DNA from: Verrucomicrobiaceae bacterium | GTDB lineage: Bacteria > Verrucomicrobiota > Verrucomicrobiae > Verrucomicrobiales > Akkermansiaceae | Length of the DNA: 13,790 bases | Assembly: GCA_003820635.1 (NCBI GenBank) | Contig: RPOS01000081.1 | Location: 1 to 13,790, forward strand | Direction of reading: 5' to 3' | Shown: one piece after another, positions 6,683 through 13,474 of the stretch | Layout: every line of letters begins with the position of its first letter | Numbering within the stretch: the stretch's first letter is position 1 | The notes under the pieces: model-generated | The model's database searches: none | What the model was told of the DNA's origin: nothing | Seen by the model: the letters and a program-made list of their open reading frames with translations, nothing else | Position numbers and translations under genes: made by a program

Positions 6683-8113
6683 TCAACGCCGCAGCTGCGC
6701 CTCGATGCGGGCGATGGTCTCCTTCATGCCGGGCTCGCCGTCGATTTTTTCGCCCACTTTCTTGCAGGCATGGATGACGGTGCCGTGGTCGCGCCCGCCG
6801 AAGGCCTCGCCGATTTCCATCAGCGAGCCCTTGGTGAGCGAGCGGCTCAGATACATGGCCACCTGCCGCGGAAACGCGATGCTTGCTGGGCGGCGGCGGC
6901 TGGTCATGTCCGCCAGGCGGACGTCGAAATGCTCGGCCACGGCCTTCTGGATGGCATCGATGCTGATCTGGCGGCTGGCTTCCTCGCGGATGAGATCGCG
7001 CAGTAGGTGCTCGACCCTGTCCACGGTGACGGACTCGCCGGCCAGCGAGGCGAAGGTGGCGACGCGCATCAGCGCGCCTTCGAGCCGGCGGACGTTGGTG
7101 CGGATTTTCTCGGCGAGGAAAAGCAGCACGGATTCATCGACGCGGACTTTCCAGTCGAGCGATTTTTTCCGCAGGATGGCGAGGCGGGTCTCCATCTGTG
7201 GCGGCTGCATTTCCACGGTCAGGCCGCACTCGAAACGCGAGATCAGGCGCGGCTCGAGGTTCTTGATCTCGCAGGCGGGCCGGTCGCAGGTGAGGACGAC
7301 TTGGTTGCGGCCGTCCAGCAGGGTGTTGAAGGTATGGAAAAACTCTTCCTGCGAGCGCTCCTTGCCGGCGATGAACTGCACGTCGTCGATGAGCAGCACG
7401 TCCGAGCTGCGGTAGCGGCGGCGGAATTTCTCAAGATCGCCGCGGCGGACGGAGTCGATGAACTCGTTGGTGAACTTCTCGCAGGTGAGATAGACGACGC
7501 GCGAGCCCGGTTGGCGGCGGAGGATTTCCTGGCCGATGGCCTGCATCAGGTGGGTCTTGCCGAGGCCGGGGCCGCCGTGGATGAAGAGCGGATTGTAGCC
7601 GATGCCGGATTTCTTCGCCACCGCCTCGCAGGCGGCATGGGCGAACTGACTGTTAGAGCCGACGACGAAGCTGGCGAAGGTGTATGCCGGATTGAGGCCG
7701 GAGCTTTTCACGCGGCGGTCCAGCGCCTCGCCATCGAGCTCCGCGGCCTTGCCGTGCGGCGTGTGGCTCTTGTGGCCATTGCGGCCATGGCCGTAGTGGG
7801 ATGTTGCCGGGGTGGCGGACTCCGCGACCACGACGCGCACCTCGCGCACTTCGCTGAACACCGAGTTCACCGCGACGGTGAGTTCCGGCAGATAGTTGGT
7901 CTCGATCCACACCTGATGGATCTCACCGGGCACGGATACCATGCCTACGCCGTCCTCATCGCCCGCCCATTGCGCGGTGCGGAACCAGCGTTGGAAGCCG
8001 TCCTCGCCGATGATCCCGCGGAGCGCCTTGCAAACCCCGCCCCATTCCTTGTTGTCTTCAGTTGCTGTGAGAGGGTTTTCATTTGGCGGTGTGGAGGCAT
8101 CCAGGAGGTCCAT
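6683..8113 (-). CDS. dnaA: Chromosomal replication initiator protein DnaA
   Basis: This 476-residue AAA+ initiator binds origin DNA and melts it. Domain I (about 20-95) carries EWGGVCKALRGIIGEDGFQRWF. A His/Gly-rich domain II linker (about 98-130) follows. Domain III begins near NPAYTFASFVVG (141) and has Walker A GGPGLGKT at 180-187 and Walker B LLIDDVQF at 240-247. Domain IV ends with the signature FGGRDHGTVIHACKK at 438-452, where G replaces the more usual S/T before TV. The start is set at the ATG at 8113: the frame stays open to 8362, but the extra 83 residues are Arg/Ser/Pro-rich and unlike DnaA, whereas MDLLDAS leads straight into domain I. No Shine-Dalgarno is visible. dnaN follows on the same strand. 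Confidence 0.97.
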   Translation of the reverse strand: MDLLDASTPPNENPLTATEDNKEWGGVCKALRGIIGEDGFQRWFRTAQWAGDEDGVGMVSVPGEIHQVWIETNYLPELTVAVNSVFSEVREVRVVVAESATPATSHYGHGRNGHKSHTPHGKAAELDGEALDRRVKSSGLNPAYTFASFVVGSNSQFAHAACEAVAKKSGIGYNPLFIHGGPGLGKTHLMQAIGQEILRRQPGSRVVYLTCEKFTNEFIDSVRRGDLEKFRRRYRSSDVLLIDDVQFIAGKERSQEEFFHTFNTLLDGRNQVVLTCDRPACEIKNLEPRLISRFECGLTVEMQPPQMETRLAILRKKSLDWKVRVDESVLLFLAEKIRTNVRRLEGALMRVATFASLAGESVTVDRVEHLLRDLIREEASRQISIDAIQKAVAEHFDVRLADMTSRRRPASIAFPRQVAMYLSRSLTKGSLMEIGEAFGGRDHGTVIHACKKVGEKIDGEPGMKETIARIEAQLRR

Positions 8114-8404
8114 TTTCAGTCGGAATTTTTTGAGAGTGAATCTTGCGTGCTCATGCCCACTCGGGAGAGTGGAGAGAACAGCGATGTCGGGACTTTGTGT
8201 GGCCGACGGCGGGCTTGGAAAATTTTTTTGCGGCCATCTAACAGACCGCGCCGATGCGCCGCATTCCACAAGGGTTCCACGGCTGGAAATTTTAAAAACT
8301 TGACCCCGGAATTGTTTCGATTTTCCGAAGCATTGCCGCGCGGAAACCGGGCTTGTGTGCACACTGTGTTGAAAACGAATCAGTCACAGTGTGACGATCT
8401 TGTT
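8114..8404. other. AT-rich gene-free region upstream of dnaA; possible origin and dnaA promoter
   Basis: These 291 bp lie between the symporter stop and the dnaA ATG and are clearly more AT-rich than their surroundings. Four similar A/T-tract motifs are present: CGGAATTTTTT (8121-8131), TGGAAAATTTTTTT (8216-8229), TGGAAATTTTAAAAA (8284-8298) and CGGAATTGTTT (8307-8317). A TGTTAGA heptamer lies on the minus strand (8237-8243), and an inverted repeat near 8360-8393. The dnaA promoter must be here or nearby, since the symporter is the only other upstream gene. No canonical DnaA box (TTATCCACA) was found on either strand. The closest are 7/9 matches to the relaxed consensus: CATTCCACA around 8262 and TTCAACACA (minus) around 8366. 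Origin function is inferred from position next to dnaA only. Confidence 0.4.
8360..8393. repeat. 9-bp-arm inverted repeat between symporter gene and dnaA
   Basis: CACACTGTG (8360-8368) and CACAGTGTG (8385-8393) are perfect inverted copies separated by 16 nt. The left arm overlaps a second palindrome, GTGTGCACAC (8355-8364). It lies just downstream of the symporter stop codon (minus strand). As an RNA hairpin it lacks a following U-tract, so it may be a protein-binding site or a factor-dependent 3' structure. Confidence 0.6.
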
Positions 8405-9988
8405 TCAAATTTTCCCGCCACTTGCGCGGCCGAACGGCAGGCAGGCACCGATGAAGGTGATGGCGGCATTGACCGGATAGAACCACGGGAAGGCGAGCTG
8501 CGGCTGGCTGCCGCGCAGCGAGTCGGCGAGCGGCTGGAGGCCGATGGCATCGAGCAACTGCCCGAGCTCCGGGCGAATCCATGCGACCAGCAGGATGGAA
8601 AGCGCGGTGCCGGCTAAGAGGCCGTTGAGACTGCGGCGTCCAGGCAGGATGGCGGCGAGCAGGATTCCTAACAGCGGGCCGTAGGTGTAGGCCACCATGC
8701 CGAAGGCGAGGTCGATGAGGTTCTTGTTATCGTTTTGGGTGTAGCCGCCGGCCAGCAGGATGGCAAAGCCGGAGAGCAAGGTGGCCCAGCAGACGACCAT
8801 GATGCGCGAGCGCCGCACCATCGCCGGACCGTTCGAGTCGCGCTCGAGTTTCTCGCGGCCATACCATGCGGAGAGCGAGGTTTGCGAAAGCGCGGCGAGC
8901 ACCGAGTCCAGGCTGGAAATGGCGGCGGCGAATGCGCCGGCGAGGATCAGGCCGGTGAGCCCGGGCGGCAGCACGGTGGTGATCCAAACGGGAAAGACGA
9001 AGTTGGCGTTTTCCGCGAATTTCGCCGCCTCGTCCGGCGTGAGGCCTTTGATTTGATACCATGCGAAAAGTCCCGAACCCACCGCCAGCATGAGCAGCGT
9101 GGTCAGCAGCGAGACGCTGCTCCAAATCATCGCCTTGCGCGCGTCCTTGGCACTGCCGCAGCAAAAGATGCGCTGGGCGTTGAGCTGGTCTGTGCCAAAG
9201 GCCGCGAAGTTCTGGAACGGCATGGCGATCACGCCCACCCAGAAGGTGTAGTGCAGCAGCGGCGCGTCCCACGGCGTGGTGAAATCCAGCACGCGCATCT
9301 TGTCGATGCCGCCGCCCGGGCCGGCGTGGCGGTTGATTTCCACGATGCTGTCCCAGCCGAGATGGCCGACGAGCCAGCCGAAGGCGAGCAGGCCACCGAA
9401 AATGAAAATGCAGAACTGGATGACATCAGTCCAGATGACGGTGCGCATGCCGCCCATCAGCGTCCACACCACGGCGAAGGCACCGATGGCGAGGATGCAG
9501 AGCTCCATGCCCATCCCGGTGACGGTGGTCAGGATGATGGCGGTGACCAGCACGCGCACGCTCTGGCCGAGGATGGCCCCGAGGGAAAACAGGCCGGTGA
9601 CCAGCCGGCGCACGCCTTCGCCGAGCTTGGCCCCCATGTAATCGTAGGGGCTGTAGATTTCGTTTTTGAAATAAAGCGGCACCAGCCAGTAGCCGACGGC
9701 GAAGCGCGCGATCACCGAGCCGATGCCCCACTGAAGGTAGGTCCAGTCCCCCTGCAGGGCGAAGACTCCGCCGGGCACGCCGATGAAGGTGAGCGCGCTG
9801 ATCTCGGTGGCGATCATCGAGCCACTCACCGCCCACCACGGCAGCGAGCGGCCACCGAGGAAGAAATCCCGGATGGTGGCGTTTTTTCCGCTCAGCGCGT
9901 GGCCGATGACGGTGGTGAGCAGCATGTAGCCGAGCACCACGGCCCAGTCCAAGTAGGTGAAGTGTGTTTCAATCGCGCCCAGCGGCAT
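8405..9988 (-). CDS. Sodium:solute symporter (SSS/SLC5 family)
   Basis: This is a 527-residue integral membrane protein of the solute:sodium symporter family, which imports a small solute with Na+ across the cytoplasmic membrane. Family marks are FFLGGRSLPWWAVSGSMIATEISALTFIGVPG near residues 42-73 (broken helix TM1), GTDQLNAQRIFCC at 265-277, and AAAISSLDS at 354-362, where the S358/S359 pair corresponds to the conserved Na+-site serines. About 13 hydrophobic segments are visible, with the N-terminus outside in the usual topology. The substrate (sugar, amino acid, carboxylate or other) cannot be read from sequence. The start at 9988 gives a short polar N-terminus typical of the family; no Shine-Dalgarno is seen. 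It is divergent from the cation channel gene and 291 bp upstream of dnaA on the same strand, probably a separate transcript. Confidence 0.92.
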   Translation of the reverse strand: MPLGAIETHFTYLDWAVVLGYMLLTTVIGHALSGKNATIRDFFLGGRSLPWWAVSGSMIATEISALTFIGVPGGVFALQGDWTYLQWGIGSVIARFAVGYWLVPLYFKNEIYSPYDYMGAKLGEGVRRLVTGLFSLGAILGQSVRVLVTAIILTTVTGMGMELCILAIGAFAVVWTLMGGMRTVIWTDVIQFCIFIFGGLLAFGWLVGHLGWDSIVEINRHAGPGGGIDKMRVLDFTTPWDAPLLHYTFWVGVIAMPFQNFAAFGTDQLNAQRIFCCGSAKDARKAMIWSSVSLLTTLLMLAVGSGLFAWYQIKGLTPDEAAKFAENANFVFPVWITTVLPPGLTGLILAGAFAAAISSLDSVLAALSQTSLSAWYGREKLERDSNGPAMVRRSRIMVVCWATLLSGFAILLAGGYTQNDNKNLIDLAFGMVAYTYGPLLGILLAAILPGRRSLNGLLAGTALSILLVAWIRPELGQLLDAIGLQPLADSLRGSQPQLAFPWFYPVNAAITFIGACLPFGRASGGKI

Positions 9989-10100
9989 GGGCGCAGGCTA
10001 GGCGGGCCGACGTTCGATCCAAGCGCCAAGTAGAGTCGCAAATCCCGCTTGCGGTCGCCAGATTCCCAAGTATCCCTCGCAGCGGAATATTTTTCAAATC
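9989..10100. promoter_or_regulatory. Divergent intergenic region between symporter and channel genes
   Basis: These 112 bp must hold, or adjoin, promoters for both genes. The channel-proximal end is AT-rich (AATATTTTTCAAATC before the ATG). A 5-bp-arm inverted repeat, CGCAA (10037-10041) with TTGCG (10049-10053), sits in the middle. No convincing paired -35/-10 elements were found. Confidence 0.35.
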
Positions 10101-10949
10101 ATGGGCGAACAGGAACTGATGGATCTCAAGCGGTGCGAAGGCATCGCGAGCTGGCGGTTGAAACTGGCACAGTGGGTGGAATCCCGCCGCATCCAGAGCG
10201 GGATTGTCGCGCTCATCTTGATCAACGCGGTCATTCTCGGGCTGGAAACCTCGCCCGCCATGATGGCGCAGTGGGGCGGGCTGTTGGTGGCGCTGGACCG
10301 CCTTTGCCTTGCGGTGTTCGTGTTGGAAATCGCGCTCAAGATGGTGGCCTATCAACGCCATTTCTGGCGCAGCGGCTGGAATGTGTTTGATGTGCTGGTG
10401 GTGGCCGTGGCGCTGGTCCCCGGTGCCGGGCCGTGGGCGGTCCTGCGCTCGCTGCGGGTGCTGCGGGTGCTGCGTTTGCTCACCGTGATCCCCTCGCTGC
10501 GCAAGGTGGTGGCCGCGTTCCTCCACTCGATCCCCGGCCTGACCGGAGTGGTCACGGTAATGGCGATTTTCCTCTATACCGCCGCTGTGTTGGCGACGAA
10601 TCTCTTTGGCGACGACTATCCGGCATGGTTTGGCGGACTCGGACGAAGCCTCTTCTCGCTCTTCCAAATTCTAACCCTCGAAGGCTGGGCCGATATGGCG
10701 CGCACGATCATGGAGAAACATCCTTGGGCCCCCGCGTTTTTTATCCCGTTCATCCTCATTGCCACATTCACCGTGCTCAATCTGTTCATCGGCATCATCG
10801 TTTCCACCATGCAGGAACTTTCGATGCTGCCCGATAAAAGCCATCCGGAGCCCGAACTCGCCGCCCTGCTCGAACGCATGGAGACCGATTTCAAAGTCCT
10901 GCGCTCCACCGTCGAACGGCTGCGCGACAAGGCCCCGCCCGCGGAATGA
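10101..10949 (+). CDS. Voltage-gated cation channel, BacNav/CavMr-like, probable Ca2+ filter
   Basis: This 282-residue single-domain six-helix channel should assemble as a tetramer in the cytoplasmic membrane. S1 spans about 32-52, S2 64-84 with F73 and E76 of the gating-charge centre, and S3 92-108 with D97. S4 is LRSLRVLRVLRLL, with R116, R119, R122 and R125 at every third position. S5 spans 145-170, the pore helix and filter 184-200, and S6 210-237. A Glu/Arg-rich amphipathic tail (250-277) looks like the coiled coil of bacterial channels. The filter reads TLEGWAD (192-198). NaChBac and NavAb have TLESW, whereas glycine at this place occurs in the native prokaryotic Ca2+ channel CavMr and in repeats I and III of eukaryotic Cav channels. 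Ca2+ selectivity is therefore inferred, not shown. The start may instead be the ATG at 10119, which has AGGA 4 nt upstream. Confidence 0.9.
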   Translation: MGEQELMDLKRCEGIASWRLKLAQWVESRRIQSGIVALILINAVILGLETSPAMMAQWGGLLVALDRLCLAVFVLEIALKMVAYQRHFWRSGWNVFDVLVVAVALVPGAGPWAVLRSLRVLRVLRLLTVIPSLRKVVAAFLHSIPGLTGVVTVMAIFLYTAAVLATNLFGDDYPAWFGGLGRSLFSLFQILTLEGWADMARTIMEKHPWAPAFFIPFILIATFTVLNLFIGIIVSTMQELSMLPDKSHPEPELAALLERMETDFKVLRSTVERLRDKAPPAE

Positions 10950-10964
10950 GGATTCCATGAATCC
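10950..10964. repeat. Short perfect hairpin right after the channel stop codon
   Basis: GGATTC and GAATCC flank a 3-nt CAT loop and start at the base after the TGA. The stem is only 6 bp and no U-tract follows, so terminator function is doubtful. Confidence 0.4.
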
Positions 10965-10966
10965 GA

Positions 10967-11096
10967 TCTCGCGCGAAGACGCGAAGAAATGTGGTGGAGT
11001 CTCACGCGCAGGATTGGGGTGATTCCATCGGCTGATTTCCCTGTTTCGAGAATCCCAAGTCTGAAAACCTTCGCGGCTTCGCGCCTTCGCGTGAAA
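10967..11096. repeat. Inverted pair of GCGAAG-rich 20-mers in the channel-glgB gap
   Basis: The left arm (10967-10986, TCTCGCGCGAAGACGCGAAG) matches the reverse complement of the right arm (11077-11096) at 17 of 20 positions, with 90 bp between them. Both arms are built from the repeated unit CGCGAAG. The 225-bp gap between the channel and glgB otherwise holds no gene. This resembles dispersed GC-rich intergenic repeats, possibly a miniature element or a paired terminator. The glgB promoter is expected downstream of the right arm, between about 11097 and 11174. Confidence 0.6.
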
Positions 11097-11174
11097 CAAT
11101 GGGGCTTTTGCGGAATCTGATCCAAATCGGATTTGCCTTTCCGCCGCCGCGATCGGCCGCCATCCTCCTGCGCA

Positions 11175-13172
11175 ATGACCGAGAAACCGAAACTCGTTGT
11201 GGATGATCCATGGCTTGAGCCGCACCAAGGTGCCATCGAGCGGCGGATGGCGCGCTTCAGGGATGAGATCGCAGCGATTGAAAAACACGCCCGCACGCTG
11301 GCGGCGCACGCCACCGCCCACAAGTATGCCGGCATTCATTTCCACACGGCCACCAACGCATGGACGGTGCGCGAGTGGGCGCCGGCAGCCAAGGGCGTCT
11401 TCCTGATCGGCGATTTCAACGGCTGGAACCGCGAGTCGCATCCGCTCGAGTCACTTCCAAACGGCGTGTGGCAATTGAAACTACCGGCCGACTCGTTGGC
11501 CCACGGCCAGAAGGTGAAACTCCACATCGTCGGCGCGAACGGTTCGCGGCGCGACCGCATCCCGGCCTGCATCCGCCGCGCGGTGCAGGATCCCACGACG
11601 CATGACTACTGCGGCCAGGTCTGGAGTCAGCCCGAGCCGTATGTTTGGAAACACAACTTTGATCCTGCATCCATCGGTGCGCCGTTGATTTACGAAAGCC
11701 ACGTCGGCATGGGCGGCGAGGAACCGCGCGTCCACACCTACCGCGAGTTCGCCGATACCGTGCTGCCGCGCGTGGCGAGGGCCGGCTACAACACGGTGCA
11801 GCTCATGGCCGTGCAGGAGCATCCGTATTACGGTTCGTTCGGTTATCATGTCTCGTCGTTCTTCGCCGTCTGCTCGCGCTTCGGCACGCCGGAGGATTTG
11901 AAATACCTCATCGACACCGCCCACGGCCTCGGCCTCGCGGTGTTGCTGGACATCGTCCACTCCCACGCGGTCAAGAATTTGGCGGAAGGTCTCAACGATT
12001 TCGATGGCTCCGGCCACCAGTATTTTCACGGAGGCCCGCGCGGCGAGCATCCGCAGTGGGATTCGAAATGCTTCGATTACGGCCGCGTGGAGGTCCGCCA
12101 GTTCCTGCTTTCCAACGTGCGCTACTGGCTGGAGGAATTCCGTTTCGACGGCTTTCGCTTCGATGGCGTCACCTCCATGCTCTATCACTCGCGCGGCAAC
12201 AAGGCCTTCGGAAGTTATGATGATTACTTCGGCCCGGATGCGGACGAGGATGCGATTCTCTATCTGCAACTCGCCGCCAAGCTCATCCAGGAGGTGAAAC
12301 CCGGAGCCATCGCCATCGCCGAGGATATGTCCGGCATGCCGGGCCTGTGCCGTCCCATCGATGAAGGCGGCGTCGGTTTCACCCACCGCCTCGCGATGGG
12401 CATCCCGGATTACTGGATCAAGCTGCTCAAGCACAGCCGCGACGAGGATTGGAACCTCGACGAGCTCTGGGGCGTGCTCGCCAACCGCCGTCACGGCGAG
12501 GCCACCATCGCCTATGCCGAGAGCCACGACCAGGCGCTCGTTGGCGACAAGACGCTCGCCTTCTGGCTGATGGACAAGGAGATGTATTGGCACATGGCCA
12601 AGGACGATCCGCATCCGGTCATCGAGCGCGGCATCGCCCTGCACAAGCTCATCCGCCTCGTCACGCTGGTGCTCGGCGGCGAGGGTTGGCTCAACTTCAT
12701 GGGCAACGAGTTCGGCCACCCCGAATGGCTCGATTTCCCGCGGGAAGGCAATGGCTGGTCGTTCCACTACTGCCGCCGCCAGTGGTCGCTGGTGGACAAC
12801 CCGGATCTCAAATACCAATGGCTCGCGGATTTCGACCGCGCGCTGATGGACTTCGCCCGCAAGAGCAATCTGCTGGCCGCTCCGCCGGCGCAGGTGCTTT
12901 ACATCGACCACGGCCCGAAAATCCTCGTCGCCGAGCGCGCGAATTTCATCTTCGTCTTCAACTTCTCCGTCAGTGAATCACTTTTCGGTTATCCGATCCG
13001 CGTGCCGGGTGGCGAAACCCGCGAACTGGCGCTCGACACCGACGACATCGACTTCGGTGGCCACGGCCGCGTCGATCCTGCCGCCCACTATCCGGTGGAT
13101 GTGGACGGCATCATGAAAATCTACAGCCCCTCGCGCAGCGGTCTGGTGTTTGCTCGGATGCCGCAATCGTGA
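11175..13172 (+). CDS. glgB: 1,4-alpha-glucan branching enzyme, eukaryote-like (GH13_8 type)
   Basis: This 665-residue glycogen branching enzyme cuts an alpha-1,4 glucan chain and rejoins it as an alpha-1,6 branch. A CBM48-like N-terminal domain (about 45-130) contains AAKGVFLIGDFNGWN. The catalytic (beta/alpha)8 barrel has region I DIVHSH (D259-H264), nucleophile D330 in FRFDGVTSML, acid/base E383 in IAEDMSG and D452 in ESHDQALVGDK. NFMGNEFGHPEWLDFPR follows near 505-520. These segments read almost like human GBE1 and unlike E. coli GlgB. The start is set at ATG 11175 (MTEKPKL); the frame extends to an ATG at 11133, but those 14 extra residues (MPFRRRDRPP...) look like non-coding sequence. 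No other glycogen genes are in the window. No Shine-Dalgarno is visible. Confidence 0.93.
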   Translation: MTEKPKLVVDDPWLEPHQGAIERRMARFRDEIAAIEKHARTLAAHATAHKYAGIHFHTATNAWTVREWAPAAKGVFLIGDFNGWNRESHPLESLPNGVWQLKLPADSLAHGQKVKLHIVGANGSRRDRIPACIRRAVQDPTTHDYCGQVWSQPEPYVWKHNFDPASIGAPLIYESHVGMGGEEPRVHTYREFADTVLPRVARAGYNTVQLMAVQEHPYYGSFGYHVSSFFAVCSRFGTPEDLKYLIDTAHGLGLAVLLDIVHSHAVKNLAEGLNDFDGSGHQYFHGGPRGEHPQWDSKCFDYGRVEVRQFLLSNVRYWLEEFRFDGFRFDGVTSMLYHSRGNKAFGSYDDYFGPDADEDAILYLQLAAKLIQEVKPGAIAIAEDMSGMPGLCRPIDEGGVGFTHRLAMGIPDYWIKLLKHSRDEDWNLDELWGVLANRRHGEATIAYAESHDQALVGDKTLAFWLMDKEMYWHMAKDDPHPVIERGIALHKLIRLVTLVLGGEGWLNFMGNEFGHPEWLDFPREGNGWSFHYCRRQWSLVDNPDLKYQWLADFDRALMDFARKSNLLAAPPAQVLYIDHGPKILVAERANFIFVFNFSVSESLFGYPIRVPGGETRELALDTDDIDFGGHGRVDPAAHYPVDVDGIMKIYSPSRSGLVFARMPQS

Positions 13173-13183
13173 AAACCCGGTAG

Positions 13184-13204
13184 GGCGGACCGGCCCGGTC
13201 CGCC
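13184..13204. terminator. GC-rich hairpin downstream of glgB
   Basis: GGCGGACCG (13184-13192) and CGGTCCGCC (13196-13204) form a perfect 9-bp stem with a GCC loop, 11 nt after the glgB stop. It lies between convergent glgB and the hsdS remnant, so it could end transcription from either side. There is no U-tract, so it may instead be a dispersed palindromic repeat. The TAGGGCGGACCGG form is one I recall from other bacterial genomes as a repeat. Confidence 0.5.
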
Positions 13205-13238
13205 GACTTCACCGCCGCAGGCCTTGGCAATGGGACGG

Positions 13239-13400
13239 TCAGAGCCCGCCCTTGAACGCGCGGTCGAGGATGGCCGGAAGCAGCGCGTCCAACTCGGCTT
13301 CGGTCTCCACCTGCAGGCGCTTCAACCCGTCCACCTCCGCCTGCAAGGCATCGAGCTCCGCGACAATGCGGCTTTGTTGGAGGAGGGGTGGGGGGAACAC
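13239..13400 (-). pseudogene. hsdS: C-terminal remnant of type I restriction specificity subunit HsdS
   Basis: Read on the minus strand, this 53-codon stretch ending in TGA gives segments such as RIVAELDALQAEVDGLKRLQ and LDALLPAILDRAFKGGL. This is the standard C-terminus of type I restriction-modification S subunits, the last conserved coiled coil and tail. Just before it, VFPPPLLQQSRIV aligns without gaps to the usual VPLPPLAEQRRIV. HsdS chooses the DNA target of the HsdR/HsdM/HsdS complex; this piece alone lacks both target-recognition domains. The frame stays open to 13487, but the residues upstream of 13400 no longer look like HsdS and no start codon belongs to it. The missing 5' part would lie rightward, where a transposase now sits. 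Whether it survives beyond the window edge is unknown. Confidence 0.75.
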
Positions 13401-13408
13401 TAAAGCCG

Positions 13409-13474
13409 CGAACAGAACTGTTCGGCATGCTCCCTGCTTGCATGCCGGGTCGACGAATGTGACGAAACCGTCAC
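13409..13474. repeat. Three consecutive perfect inverted repeats at the hsdS/transposase junction
   Basis: Three perfect hairpin-forming repeats follow one another. CGAACAG/CTGTTCG (13409-13424) has a 2-nt spacer. GGCATGC/GCATGCC (13424-13446) has a 9-nt loop. GTGACG/CGTCAC (13459-13474) has loop AAAC. They fill the space between the hsdS remnant and the transposase start, probably the left end of an insertion sequence. Confidence 0.6.

Noticed and set aside
8114..8362. N-terminal extension of DnaA by 83 residues
   Set aside because: The extension is unlike DnaA, is AT-rich at the DNA level and contains inverted-repeat and A-tract elements; the ATG at 8113 fits domain I.
8360..8393. Intrinsic terminator of the symporter gene
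   Set aside because: The stem is good but no run of U follows on the minus strand, so it is listed only as an inverted repeat.
7007..8617. 536-codon open frame on the plus strand opposite dnaA
   Set aside because: It is antisense to clear DnaA sequence and its translation is low-complexity (His/Asp/Glu/Ala/Gly/Val) typical of high-GC shadow frames; it also runs through the intergenic region with no family signal.
8735..10033. 432-codon open frame on the plus strand opposite the symporter
   Set aside because: The translation is almost all charged and His-rich, the mirror image of membrane-helix codons; it is a shadow.
11133..11174. Earlier start for the branching enzyme
   Set aside because: The 14 residues are Arg/Pro-rich and come from intergenic-looking DNA; MTEKPKL is a more natural N-terminus.
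11481..12911. 476-codon open frame on the minus strand opposite glgB
   Set aside because: glgB carries intact catalytic motifs; this frame has no recognisable protein.
13410..13423. LexA (SOS) box
   Set aside because: The Verrucomicrobia LexA site is TGTTC-N4-GAACA; this site has the halves in the opposite order and no adjacent half-sites, and no SOS gene follows.
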